64,000 nt of DNA from Fusarium oxysporum f. sp. lycopersici 4287. Taxonomy: Eukaryota > Ascomycota > Sordariomycetes > Hypocreales > Nectriaceae. A model generated the notes under the pieces. The model was not told where the DNA came from and did not search any database. It saw nothing but the letters and a program-made list of their open reading frames with translations. The translations under genes were made by a program, and so were the position numbers. Location: positions 41,283 through 105,282 of the forward strand of contig NC_030993.1 of assembly GCF_000149955.1 (NCBI RefSeq), read 5' to 3'. The first letter of the stretch is position 1; each line of letters begins with the position of its first letter. This document shows, in pieces, positions 1 to 11,646 of the stretch.

Positions 1-1202
1 ACCACTGAGTACCAAATGCATAATCTGTTTGGCAACCAGATCTCTAATGCGACCTACCACGGACTGCTTGAGTTGTTCCCTGGTCATCGCCCATTCAACA
101 TCGCCCGTGGCAACTTTGCTGGCATTGGCAGATATGCTACGAGATGGGGCGGTGATAACTCATCAAAATGGGGAAGCATGTTCTTGTCCATCTCACATGC
201 TCTGACGCACATGATGGCTGGAATACCTATGTTTGGAGTTGACATCTGTGGTTACTCTCACAATGCTAGCTTTGATCTTTGCGCCCGATGGATGTCTCTG
301 GGTGCCTTCATGCCTTTTTATCGCAATCATAATATGGGTGGTACCATATCTCAAGAGGCGTTCGTTTGGTCATCTGTTGCTGAAGCTTCACGTCGAGCTA
401 TAGCGATAAGATACAGCCTCCTCAACTACATTTACACACTGTTCTACTACGCCAATACCAAAGGCGACCTTGTCATGCGAGCTTTGGCATGGGAGTTTCC
501 AAATGACGAGAGCCTCAAGGCCACCTACTCCCAGTTTTTACTGGGTCCATCCCTTTTAGTAACACCTGTGCTCACTCCAAACTCCAAAACAGTTCGCGGT
601 GTTTTTCCTGGGATTGGAGAAGGAACAAGGTGGTATGACTGGTACACATTGAATGAAGTCCATGCCAAACCTCAAGAGAACATCACTCTTGATGCACCTT
701 TGGAACATATTAATCTTCACATCAGAGGCGGCACGGTATTCACATTGCAAAAACCAGGAAATACAACTGCAGCGACAAGAAGGAACCCGTTCTCACTTCT
801 CTTGGCTCTAGACGATAATGAGTATGCTGAAGGAAGTGTGTATTTTGATGACGGTGTCAGTCTCGAACCAGAAGCCACCAAGACTGTCGCAGTAAGCGAA
901 ATGGCCCTTGATCTCAGCCTGAAACCTTGGCTAATCGTACCCTATAGTATACCTTCAGGAAGGGAATTCTAAGGGCGGAAACCACTGGTGACTACAAAGT
1001 CAGTCCTCCACTTGTAAACATAACTGTTGCTGGACTTCGCAAGGCGCCCAAGAGAGTTGAGTTCCATTCTGATGAAGGAAAGCAAAAAGGTTTGTCACCC
1101 AAGCTTGAATACAGTAACGGCACGGCATATGTAACAGAGCTGGAACACTTTACACGGAATGGGGCCTTTAGATATGACTTTCAGGTCACATTCAAGTATT
1201 AA
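1..1202 (+). CDS. GH31 alpha-glucosidase/alpha-xylosidase family, C-terminal part
   Basis: The gene is open at the window edge, so the N-terminus and the catalytic nucleophile region are missing. Exons are 1-891 and 948-1202. The 56-bp intron 892-947 (GTAAGC..ATAG) restores the frame, which otherwise ends at 972. Visible GH31 features are the block ending RWGGDNSS, whose Asp is the usual acid/base, followed by GIPMFGVDICGY and FMPFYRNHN. The last ~180 residues match the beta-sandwich C-terminal domains of the family (HLHIRGG.., VYFDDG..). About 381 residues are present. GH31 enzymes release alpha-linked glucose or xylose from oligosaccharide ends; the precise substrate cannot be told from this part. 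Many fungal members are secreted, but the signal peptide would lie outside the window. Confidence 0.9.
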
Positions 1203-1477
1203 AGCTGTAATGAAGAAAGCTAATTTCGGTATAAGACTTTCTCGACACCTGTTTAAGAGCGTTTCTTCTCGTCCTCCGTAATTGTCATTTTGTATGCCGC
1301 TAAGACTTATGGCCCAAAGCCTTTTCTCACCTTTAGCTTGCAAGTATAAAGAGGCGCATTTGTACGTAACAGAGCAAAGAAAAGACCATTTTAATGCGAA
1401 CAGACTTCAACCTATCCATTCTTGCTTGTCTAAAATTCTTCCATGTGCGACGCCTATTCAGAGCACACCGCCAAGTC

Positions 1478-3024
1478 CTAACTACGTCGTCCACAGGTCC
1501 ACGAGTCAGGCCACCAACTCCAGATGACAACCCAGCCTCCAGCGAGAGATACGAGCCCCGTAAAGAGAATTAGAGGCCCATAGGTGCTCCCATACCCAAA
1601 GTGTTGGCAGTCAGAAATTGTGCCGGCGTTGATCAGCCAAACACTCGCTGCACCTCCAACAAGATACCCGATGCCTCTTACACCGTTGATTAGACCGTAT
1701 ATCAGCCCAGCATCAATGGAATCTCCCCTCTCCGCGGAGTCATTCTCCATCTGCTTGAGGATTCCTCCCCAAGTAGCACTGTAGCCACTTGAGAAGAAGC
1801 CAAACGTGATTGAGAAGAGAACAAGGAGAAAGACCCCTCCCTGCGTAGTATTTCCCCAGAAGAGGAACACAGCCAATCCACTTGTGATGCACGGAATTGC
1901 TGATACTGTTTGCGCCGACAGGACAATTTGCTTGTTATCACTAAGCCACCCGAAAAAGGCAGATGCAAGGATACCAACGGCGTTCTGCAGAGCCAAGACA
2001 ACGGTTGCCATTGTCTCCGATAAAAGACTAAAGTCTTGGGCATATGTGCCCAGGTAGGTCTGGGGCAGGCCATAACCGGTGCCCTGGAAGAAGACAGCAA
2101 TGCTATAGAAGTATATGGCGGGGTGCTTGAGAAAGTCCCAGGGGATGTTTCTTTCCGGCGTCTTGTGCATGGCAATTCTCGACGGTGGAATGGGAACAAG
2201 GCTAATGCTGAGGATGCTCGCTGCGCCAACAAACACCGCCCAGGCAGTCATAGTTGTCCGGAAGCCCCACGTATCCAGTGAAGCTTTGAACAAGAACGGG
2301 CCAAGGGTGCCAACGATATTCTTGCATGACAAGACCAGTCCGTATGCTACGGATCGGTTGCTGGTGGTGTACCATTCACCCAAGGAGAGGGTGATGGGGC
2401 TGTAGATAAGGGCGCAACCAAACGCCGAGGTGATTCCCTGCGTAACAAGCAGATGCCAAACATTTGTGCTGAATGTTGACAGGAAGAAGCTGATGGAAGC
2501 TATGAGGGCACCGCAGAAAGCAGCCTCTTGACGCCGGTACGCCCATCGTCTTGTGAACAGCGCGAAAAGGAAGGGCATGGAGAGGTACATGATGCCATTG
2601 GCGGTCGTTCCAATGGCACCTGTAATATCTTTGTTTCCCTGGAGTGTCCAGTTATTGAAATAATATTCTTCCAATACGCCGTAACTAATTGCAAAGCCTG
2701 GGAATTTGGTGAGTAGATGTTTGGCACAAGGCTAGAGGGGGACATACCCCAGATTGGTATTTGGATAACCCCATTAGCTGCCAGGACACGAATGAGGGTT
2801 CGTCTGGGAATATGGTCGTGCTTCAATTCGCTTTCGCTGATTGCAATGTCGTTTTCAAGGTCGGAGTCGGACGCATCGTCACCGGCTGAAGCGCCCGGCT
2901 CGACGAGAAGAATTTGGTCGACATGGTTTCGAGAAACGGGCTGGTACTCGGGTCTGCCAAAAAGGAATCATGTCAGACAATGAGTAAAGTGGATGCAGGG
3001 AAAAGGATTGTCCTACCTCGCCAT
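1478..3024 (-). CDS. MFS transporter, monocarboxylate/riboflavin-type (paralog 1)
   Basis: Plasma-membrane MFS permease of the fungal monocarboxylate-transporter-like group, about 477 residues. Exons on the minus strand are 3024-3017, 2953-2748 and 2697-1478. The first exon holds only ATG plus five bases; the acceptor at 2954 and the phase-1 intron 2747-2698 give an unbroken frame. A hydrophilic acidic N-terminus (~60 residues) is followed by about 12 hydrophobic segments. Typical stretches are SMPFLFALFTRRWAYRR after the second helix, FGCALIYSPITLSLGEWYTT and GYSATWGGILKQME in the second half. It is clearly paralogous to the gene at 11647-13113, including an intron at the same codon after IPIWG. 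The substrate is unknown; related proteins carry monocarboxylates, riboflavin or small acids. The tiny first exon is the least certain part. Confidence 0.86.
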
Positions 3025-3950
3025 GATGCCTGGAAGTTGGTAAAGTGTTCCTAATCGATGGTAATACTAATTGAGATGTGATTTGAAGGCAAAGTGAGGC
3101 CTGAACAATGGCATAGAGTGTCTGCTTGGGAAGACAAGAGAGAGTCGCAATGACGGTTCTGAATAGCGGGTGCTGTTTGGCGGGGCATACAGAAGACCCC
3201 TCATCTGCCAGCCTCCAATCTTGCGCCCTGCAAATAGCCCCAGAACAATAGATTAGGCAAAGATCTGACAGCGAGAGCAAAAACAGCCTCTGAATGAGAC
3301 CTCAGGATTCACAGCTTGGGAGAAAACAAGCCAAATGACGTATCAGAGAAGTACAGCTTTGTTTCCTCACAGCAACGGCTATTACGGCACCTCAGACCCG
3401 CATCAGTAGCATTGCAGCATGCAAACACGGAGCACAGCCAATCCTTCACCGCGGAGGGCGTGCCACTAAGGATCTCCATTAGTTAGACTTTCCCCATACC
3501 CACCGTCTCCTCAGAGTTCTTATCTCCGCTTTAGCACGCCTTGACCCTTGCAACTGCTGTGTCACCACACCGGGAGCTGTAAGTCCGTGTAATCTTAGGC
3601 GGTATTGGGAAATTGATCGCGTGCTTGCGAGGTTTTGAGATACCGCTTTATCCGGGCTGTGAGGCTTCATGCATATAAGCATACCTGAGAACAAGCTTTG
3701 CCAAGGTTGACCAAGATCTTCACTAGACCCTGGCTGACCCCACAGTTACACATTCGGTTTTGAGAAGGTTTTTATCAAGGTTCACAATGGCATGGCGTAA
3801 ATGACTACGAATCAGAACGATACAGGTCAATAACCCAAAGATCATATCATTCTTCATTCTACCGATGCATATCCACATCTTGCCATAGCCCTGAGCAATT
3901 ATCATTCAAGGGTAACGATCCCACGAATAAAGCCTTGGAAAGCGCTATCT
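3025..3950. other. Intergenic region, no gene seen
   Basis: About 0.9 kb between the start of the transporter and the 3' end of the dioxygenase gene. Only short unsupported frames occur on either strand. It should contain the transporter promoter and the dioxygenase terminator; I could not single out motifs. Confidence 0.6.
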
Positions 3951-5333
3951 TCAGTCTGCATGGAGCAAAACCTTGTGAGGTCGATCATCAACCTGCACCC
4001 CGCCCCTCCTCTTCCAATCAGAATCATGATAAGGCAGTTTCCAGCCACCTTCACTCTCAGGCGTAGAGACCCACAGTCGCAGGAGATGGCGCCGGGGAGC
4101 AGGCGGCTCGTGGTCAGTGTAGGCCTGGCGAGAATGGTAGAGATGGTTGTTAGTCATGAAATGAACATCTCCAACCTCAAGGACATTGCCGATGGATTCT
4201 TTGTAGCAAGTTTGATCAAAGAACTCAATCGCCTCTGCCTGTGCATCGGAGAGAGGGGGGATGATGCCTTTGTCAGAGAACCGCTTGAGAGACCTAACGT
4301 AGTTTGGATCAAATCTACAATTGAGAATGTAAGCATCATGGCTTCAAGACTGCAGCGAGGGAGGGAGTTGGCTTACTTGGAGTACACTCTGCCATTTCCC
4401 TTCTCAATGTAGTAAATGGCACATCGAATGTAATCCTCTTGTCCATCACTGACTTCTCCCTTTCGGTCAAAGTACCAAATGGGCTGGGTGAGGAGTTCCG
4501 CGATATCAGGGCGCTCCTCTTGCATAACGTTCCAGACCCGATGGCCTGAAACGATGTTGTTCTCGCCTCCTTTCAGCGGAGTATTGAGGCATAGCAGTCC
4601 GACAATATCTGCCGGGTCCGCATGGAAAGTTTGTCTGGAATACGAGTAAGTCCAACTGCCGGGCAGGGTCTCTAGTTACATACCTTGCCGTGGTTCGATA
4701 CAGTCGGACCTTGTGAAAGTCCGCAGGATTCTCACCAAGGTCCTTGATGTGCCCCAGCACATGGCCCCTACCGTTCTGACTCACGATGTGCCCGAAGTGC
4801 GCTCCTAAGCCCATGTATGCCGTGGACGACTTACGCATGCCCCATTCTTTGACGGGCATGCCTTGAAACAAGATGAATCCGTAACCATTGATCATATCAT
4901 CTCGGACCTCTTCAAGATACTTCTCCATGCGAGGAAGAGGGAAGAGCTCCTAAAGAGGCTTGTCAGTCCTTGTACACATGCAATTATTAACTCGTACCTT
5001 GCACATCTCGTTCAAGTCCCGACCGCTGTTGATGTAATTCTCAGCAGCGGTGCTCAGGTCTTCAAGCTCTTCCTCAGTGAAAGGATGCTTCCAGATAGCT
5101 TCCTTCTCAGGAGAGCCTGAAAGATCATCTTTAGTCCAGGCGGTTATGCCAGTGATCTTCTTGGGAAAATCTGAGTATGGGTGTATTTCCTCATAGAGAG
5201 GTGGCTGTTGCCCAGTGGTTTTGTATCCATCTGGGAAGAGTGCTGATTTGGGCTTCACCTCTAGCTTGGTGCGGTACTCAGTCTTGGGGAGATGAGAAAA
5301 GTCGCTGACTGTTTCGATAAGACCAGGAGCCAT
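3951..5333 (-). CDS. TauD/TfdA-family Fe(II)/2-oxoglutarate-dependent dioxygenase
   Basis: Predicted cytosolic non-heme iron oxygenase of 407 residues. Exons are 5333-4998, 4949-4684, 4634-4377 and 4314-3951, with introns of 48-62 bp and correct phases. The iron-binding HxD motif is seen in QTFHADPADIVG (His205, Asp207), created by the splice at 4684/4634. The distal ligand is probably His347 in NNHLYHSR, and the 2-oxoglutarate-binding Arg is probably Arg366 in HLLRLWV. There is no signal peptide. TauD-family enzymes hydroxylate or cleave small sulfonates, phosphonates or carboxylates using O2 and 2-oxoglutarate. It lies on the same strand as, and just downstream of, a PEP-mutase-like gene. 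That makes an organophosphonate substrate conceivable, but nothing in the sequence fixes the substrate. Confidence 0.88.
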
Positions 5334-6061
5334 CTTGGAAGTGTCAAGTTCAAAGTGTGAAAGTGATTTGAATAGTTGAAGTTGTTTGTATTTCTTTAGG
5401 TTAGTCGGTCTGTACGTCGCTTCAAAGATACCAAGATGTCTTTATAATTTGGACTGCTTTCAATGTCTGTCTTGGCATCGGAGTACCTCAATTAGAAGGT
5501 TCGTTGTTACTCGGAGCCTCCTGGGGTCTCACTACATAAGGCCACGTCAACTGGACCATTTACTTTGTGTTCCAACTTTGTCGTTACATATCGATAGTCA
5601 CAGACGTGACATAGCCAGCCCAGTAGGACCCTCACACCTCCCATTGCCGATGATCCGTGCGGTTAATGTTGAAATCTGAAGTAAGCTTGACCATATGCAA
5701 TACAACCCAATAATGGCTTGGCTGTGGTAGTAAACACCCTCCCACTATCCAAGCGCATGAAACGCGAGATGGCGCAACGCAAGATATCAAAATTCCAGCT
5801 GCCCAATCCAGTCTAGAACATGCCGGCCCCAAATAATGATGAGCAAGTCTTCAACAAGACAGACTGCATGCAATATGTGACTCCCTTGATAACAGTAATG
5901 ATATGCGAGTAGTAGCAATGTTTTTCTCGCATACCAAAAGCACCTGGCTGTTAGGATGATATTGCAGGACAGGGTTGTTGAATAACTTGCATTAAGACGT
6001 GACCAAGAGGTTTGCAGAAATATGAGACAGATTAGGCAGAACGAAATAAGCTTAACCTAAT
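5334..6061. other. Intergenic region, no gene seen
   Basis: 0.73 kb between the 5' end of the dioxygenase gene and the 3' end of the PEP-mutase-like gene. It presumably holds the dioxygenase promoter. No conserved frame or clear repeat was found. Confidence 0.6.
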
Positions 6062-7276
6062 CTAGTAAACATCTACCTGGGTGACAAGTTCTCCCACCGG
6101 AACCACCTGCTTCGCATTGATCTTGAGAAGTTCCTTAACGCTCACAATACGCGTGTCTGCCTCGCATCCCGCGAGCTTCCCCTCCAATAAGTCAATGACT
6201 GTTGCCTGAATGTTCTCCGAGGCGGTCGCCTCCGCAACAATCCTGTACATCCTCGCCTCATTGCTCTCCTCACCCCAAACACTGCGGTTTCGCAGCTTTC
6301 TGAGAAGGCAGCCATAGTTACGAGCCTGGATCATCGCACGGATCTCAGCGTCGTTGTAAAACAAGTCCAAGTTCTTGGCTAGGATCTTGTCAGAGATGGA
6401 ACCAACAGCACTAATCTTAGCGCGCATCAAATGGTTGGCGTAGATGATAACGTTAGCTCCAGCTTCGTACAGGGCATCCTTTGGTATCTCTGAGTAAGTA
6501 GTCGGAACGACAACAAGAGGTGTCTGGGAGTCGAACTCGCGGTACTCGCGCAAGAACCGAGTAACCTCATGTGGAGATTTACTCTTGGAGTGGATCATGA
6601 TAGCGTCGATACCCGCCTCATGGTAGATCTTGGCACGCTTCAAGGCATCTTGGTGTGCATCCTCGTATGACTTGCTTTCCTCTTCCGCATCTGCCTTCGA
6701 GACACGGCAGCAGAAGGATTCAATGCGAGCAGTGATCATAGGACCTCCCTTTGCCTTTCCATTGACAGCCCTGAAAGCGCGGATTACTTCCGCGAATTCG
6801 TGGGGATCAGCCAAGGCCTGCGAAGCAGATGACGCAGCAAGCGAGTTGACCTTTTGGCCTGGGGCTGAAACGGCCTTGTCCTCAATGACTACCATGCCGA
6901 CACCGACAAGGTTCATGAGTGCGACCAAGGCAGGGATATCTGCGATATCACCACCACTGTCAGCGTCGAAAGCGGCACAGAGAGAGCGGTTGCTTGTTTT
7001 GCGCTTGAGCTCCCCGTCAAGTGCGAGGAGCGATGCTCGCTGGAGCGGGGAAAGTGTCTCGCTGTCTGGAATACCTAGATAGGTAGTCTGACAGAGACCG
7101 CTGTACCAGATGCCATCGAACTTCTGGCCGTTCTTGGCAACTGTTGCTCTGATGATCTCTGTTGAGGTACCATCATGAGATTCACAGAGAATGATTCTGT
7201 TGTTGTTCTGGGCCAGTGCTGAGCGCACGGAAGAGAAGGCAGGCGAGGGTGAAGGTTCAGTATGAAGGGAACCCAT
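6062..7276 (-). CDS. Phosphoenolpyruvate mutase-like protein (PEP mutase/isocitrate lyase superfamily)
   Basis: Single-exon gene; the ATG at 7276 gives 404 residues. The frame stays open 14 codons upstream but only to a TTG. The TIM-barrel landmarks of PEP mutase are present: GIWYSG (about residues 55-60), the metal-binding DAD in CAAFDADSGGD (104-106), EDK (132-134) followed by KVNSL (142-146), RIESF (184-188) and AIMIHSKS (around 226-232). The EDK..K.NSL gate loop separates true PEP mutases from isocitrate lyases and oxaloacetate hydrolases; here it is about four residues longer than usual. PEP mutase makes phosphonopyruvate, the entry to C-P bond biosynthesis. The C-terminal ~90 residues extend beyond the usual ~290-residue enzyme. 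No phosphonopyruvate decarboxylase is in the window. Oxaloacetate hydrolase or lyase activity remains an alternative. Confidence 0.87.
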   Translation of the reverse strand: MGSLHTEPSPSPAFSSVRSALAQNNNRIILCESHDGTSTEIIRATVAKNGQKFDGIWYSGLCQTTYLGIPDSETLSPLQRASLLALDGELKRKTSNRSLCAAFDADSGGDIADIPALVALMNLVGVGMVVIEDKAVSAPGQKVNSLAASSASQALADPHEFAEVIRAFRAVNGKAKGGPMITARIESFCCRVSKADAEEESKSYEDAHQDALKRAKIYHEAGIDAIMIHSKSKSPHEVTRFLREYREFDSQTPLVVVPTTYSEIPKDALYEAGANVIIYANHLMRAKISAVGSISDKILAKNLDLFYNDAEIRAMIQARNYGCLLRKLRNRSVWGEESNEARMYRIVAEATASENIQATVIDLLEGKLAGCEADTRIVSVKELLKINAKQVVPVGELVTQVDVY

Positions 7277-8978
7277 CTTGCTGACTTGGTAGTCTTTGTA
7301 CGACTTTGGAACTGACAATATCTTTAATTAAGTGAGTAGAGGATCGTGGACAATGAAGATGAGTATCATCAAGAATAATGATTTTCTGTTCTAAATCTAG
7401 CCAAGAGCCGGCCGTTTTCACCCATTATTATACTTGTTCACTATCTTGGCCATGGCCTCTGAAACAGCAACAACCCTTGTCCACAGTCAGTGGGACATAT
7501 TCTCATCAGCTACGCTTATTTTTAATACTGGCTTTCACTTTCTACTCGAGTCTTGTATCCTGTGAGTTATTTCCTAGTTCGTCTGTCCTCTATTGTCTGT
7601 CACCGCGTTCACCGTGCTCAGATGGGTAGGGGGACCCAATGCAGCATCTGTCAGATTCCCCCAAGATATCTTGGTCCGTGGTGATGCTACACACCCTCAC
7701 TGCTCACCGTATCTGGCTATCATGAACCAGGTAGGCTGCAAAAGGGATAGATTCTGGCAGGCTGTATGTTTCTTGGCTCTCGGTAAAGATGCCGATGAAC
7801 CCCACGTAATTACAGATAAGAATAAGTAACGATTTCGTGTCAGCAATTGCATCATCCGGGTCTCGTGCCTTGTTTCCGCATTTAATGTAGAATAGGAACA
7901 AGATGCATTATCACGCAGCATGACATCGCCGATCTTTACAGGTTAAGCTTTATGGAGGTGGGGAGTAGGCCACGTCGTCAATCCCCTGAGACAACAACAG
8001 GGACACGGCGTCCCTCGCGAGTCAAGATACAGGAACTTGTGCAGCGGCAGTTATAGGATCGAATTAATGGTGTCCACACCGCGAAGCAACTCCCCGTCTC
8101 AAGACTGAGATTCGTAACTGCAAGGATGGGAGAGGATTGTCTGCAGAGCCCCGAAATTCACCGAATCGAGGACTTTGGTGCGTAGATCCCTGCATAAGCG
8201 GATCCGAGGTTGGATGCACAAGGACGGCACATGATATGATAAGCACATTGCGGGGAGACCAAGCTCAGATCATGAGCGTTAGTTTGCGGATTTATTCACC
8301 TAAACATGTTTACTGTGTGGAGATGCCTCGCTCGGAGACTCCGTCTTGACTAAACCCGGCCCGGGCCGAATCGCCAAGCTGTCTTGTCCATCTTGCAGGG
8401 CTCGTGCCAAGTAACTTGCGTCGCACTAATGCTCAGGAACTATTGCGGATGATCCGTCTCGCTTGATGGGACTATTCCTGGTAGGCAGTATCTCTAGTGT
8501 TGCGACCTGGCGCATGTGTAATGTTGCAATGTCAGCCGCAAGTTGGCGGGTGGCACGGGATGCACTGACTCAGGAATCTACAATGCGACATTGACACTTC
8601 CTTGTCGTATCGTCTTATCTTACGAAAGTCTTTCAAATGAACAATTGTGATTAAAAAGATCTTCGTAATGATTGGTAGAGGGTCATGTCAGCAGGCTGAT
8701 TGCAGGTGCCCAATATCCTTTCATTGCTATTGTCCTTGTACCTTGAGTACACGTAGCCCTGGTCCTTGTTTGCTTAAGGGGAAATTCTAACAGACGGAGG
8801 CATAGGAGCAGCGATATCGGGTGATTTGGGTCACTATGCCAAGATGGATGTATTGCACTTGTCTAGTTCAGTATGCATGAAGTAATCGCCAGCCTAAATC
8901 GTCTTTTCGTATATAAATTCGCAGGAGTGTATGTGGGTTTCACATAGTAGTAACGAAGGGAGGACCAAATACGCCGAC
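7277..8978. other. Divergent intergenic region between PEP-mutase-like and GMC genes
   Basis: 1.7 kb separating two divergently transcribed genes, so it carries both promoters. Short frames at 7378-7629, 7593-7829 and 7697-7921 show no family resemblance. A TATA-like element lies close to the right end. Confidence 0.6.
8910..8917 (+). promoter_or_regulatory. TATA-box-like element of the GMC oxidoreductase gene
   Basis: TATATAAA lies about 62-69 bp upstream of the chosen ATG at 8979. The closer ATG at 8931 would leave almost no leader and would hide the signal peptide, which supports the downstream start. Confidence 0.5.
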
Positions 8979-10956
8979 ATGCATATTCTTCCTGTTTTGT
9001 GTTCCCTTCTTGTGTCAGCACTCGCTGAAGACGTGCCCCCTCAGTTTGATGATGGGCAGCTCACTGGTAACGGATTTGGTATACCGGGTATCAATGCCAC
9101 CTATGACTATGTCATCGTTGGTGGTGGGACAGCAGGTGCTCTCGCAGCAGCGCGTCTAACTGAGCACAGTAACGCGACGGTTGCTTTGGTTGAGGCGGGA
9201 GGGTTCTATGAACTGAGTAACGGTAACGTCAGCCAGTTACCATTTAGTAAGTCTCAATGTTCACAACCTGGGTTTATAACAAGCTGATTTGATTTAGGGA
9301 TCAATGACTGGAAAGGGTCAGGCGGCGCGTCTAGCTGGCAACCACTTATTGATTGGGGTTACTTCACTCAGCCTCAGAACGTAAGTACCTCCACGATCTC
9401 AATACGGTTCTCTTGTACTGATGTTGAATAGAACGGGAAGAAGATTCATTATGCACAGGGTAGAACATTTGGCGGCAGTAGTGCCAGAAACCTCATGATG
9501 TTCAACCGCCCTACCAAAGGAGCATACAAGCACTGGGCCGAGAAAGTCGGCGATGATGCCTACACGTGGGAGAATATGCTCAAGTTCAACACAAGAACTA
9601 TGAAGTTCTCAGATAACAGTCAGCATCGCCCTCAGAACGCCACGGCCCTTTATGACACTGCCGCTTTCTCAGAGAAAGGGGGTCCTCTACACCTCACCTT
9701 TCCAGGATACGTTTTCCCAGTCTCGTGGGACGCCATCAAAGCTTTTGAAGCACTGGGATTCAAAGAGATCCCGAGCTTCACCGCTGGTGCCTTGCAAGGT
9801 TGGGGCTGGTGGCAGTTCTCCATCAACCCTGAGACCGGTCTCCGTGATTCTTCTGAGAGTTCGTTTTTGCAGCAAAGCCTGGGTCGGCCTGGTTTGACAA
9901 CATACATCAACACCATGGCTCGCAAGATTCTCTTCTCTGGCAAAAAAGCCGTTGGTGTCACCGTTGATAATTATGGCCAGCAATCCTTCAACCTTACGGC
10001 CCGGAGGGAAGTCATTGTTGCTGCAGGACTCTGGAGCAGCCCTCAGCTACTGATGGTTTCTGGTGTTGGACCTGAAGAGACGCTCAAAAGGTTTGACATC
10101 CCAGTCCTATCAAATCTACCGGGAGTCGGCCAAGGCACACATGATTCAGCTGCTGTTCATGGGCCTATCTGGGAGATTGAAGGCATTTCAACGGGCGGTT
10201 GGAAACAGCCCTCCAAGATGAAAGAAGCCATCACTGAGTTCAATCAACACAAGAAGGGACCTCTTACCAACGGTGGCGTTGATGTCGGGGCATTCGAGAA
10301 GATTCCTCTGGCAAATCTCAGCAAGAAGGCCCAAGAGGATCTCGCTCAGTACCCTGAGGACTGGCCTGAGGTAGAATTCATTATGCAGATGGTTGATCCT
10401 CCAGCTGGAGCAACTGGTAAGAACTATGCCGCCATGACCATCAGAATGGTTGGGACTGTGAGTCGTGGCAATATGACCATCTCATCTGCGAGCAACCTTG
10501 ACCCTCCTATCATTGATCCGAACTGGCTACGAGCAGATACAGACAAAGAGGTAGCTCTTTATGCCCTCCGAAGAGCCCGTCAGCTTTGGGAGCATATTCC
10601 TTCTAAAATCGGTAAGGAGATATACCCTGGCGCCAGTATCACCAGTGACGAGCATTTGCTGGATCTCACATACGACAACCTCGACCCGACGCATCATGGC
10701 ACCGCTTCTTGTAAGTTCACGTCTTTATGCTACGAATATGAGCTCATGCTAATACATTACAGGTAGCATGGGCAAAGCTGGTGATCCATCAGCAGTGGTC
10801 GACTCTAAAGGCCGCGTTTTTGGCATCAAGAATTTGCGTGTTATTGATTCTTCTACAATGCCACTGACACCACCTGGACATACAATGGGTCCTACATATG
10901 GTAATGCTGAGAAATTGGTACAGGATATCTTGAATGCCTACCATGGTTTAGAGTAG
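8979..10956 (+). CDS. Secreted GMC-family FAD-dependent oxidoreductase
   Basis: About 607 residues. Exons are 8979-9246, 9298-9380, 9432-10710 and 10763-10956; all three introns are short and phase-consistent. An N-terminal signal peptide (MHILPVLCSLLVSALA) is followed by the ADP-binding Rossmann motif YDYVIVGGGTAGALAAARL (GxGxxG around residues 48-53). The second GMC signature region GRTFGGSSARN follows, and the C-terminal catalytic block contains THHGTASCSMG and PPGHTMGPTYGNAEKL. GMC enzymes oxidise primary or secondary alcohols or sugars and reduce O2 or quinones (glucose, aryl-alcohol and related oxidases or dehydrogenases). Several N-glycosylation sequons fit an extracellular enzyme. The exact substrate cannot be assigned. 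Confidence 0.92.
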
Positions 10957-11646
10957 CTGGGATCAACCTGGTCGCGTAGCATTATAGTAGAGAGATGTTT
11001 GGCTATTAATACTGATAGACAATGGCATCAATTCAGGTTTAGCAATTTCATTCAGGCATTACCTGAATGATCGATGCCAACGCTCCACCTCAATCTACTG
11101 ACTGTCTCCTGTGCCCCAATTCGCAAACTTGTAAAGCGTTGTATCAGCCATGAATCACGCCATCATTCCGTCCCGTAAGCTACCATATTCTGTTCAGAAT
11201 TGGAACTTGTTTGGCGATATCGGAGGAGCCTTGGTACTGTCAATCGCTGAGGGTACGAGACCCGATCATTGGACGTGCACCGTTGACGGCCATGTAAAGT
11301 TCCTCGCATGTACACCGCCATTTACTCCACAGCATTGCAACATGTCAGTACAGGTGTGTGTGACTGCAAGAAGAGACAAAGTCTGCACCGTATTTGGAGG
11401 GTGTGCTATGATAATAATATGTGGACACCAAATGATTGGGCGTTTACGCTGATCAATTCGGAGCTGCTTATCACCCCGAAGCCGGCTAGAAGCGCTCAGT
11501 GTTCACTGCGGTGGCACTTAGAAGCCGAGTCTGCGTTTCTCCCCACTTACGAAAGCAAAACACTGCTGCTTTATTTTCCTTTTACTTTGCAAAGCAGGCT
11601 CTAGCTTGACCCTGTCAAAGATATCGCAACAGATCGGCCGCTCCTC
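10957..11646. other. Intergenic region, no gene seen
   Basis: 0.69 kb between the GMC stop codon and the second MCT-like transporter, both on the plus strand. Frames at 11150-11604 are short and lack recognisable features. Confidence 0.55.

Noticed and set aside
8931..8978. The upstream ATG of the GMC gene as its start.
   Set aside because: It lies only ~14 bp after the TATA element and places 16 polar residues before an otherwise clean signal peptide at 8979.
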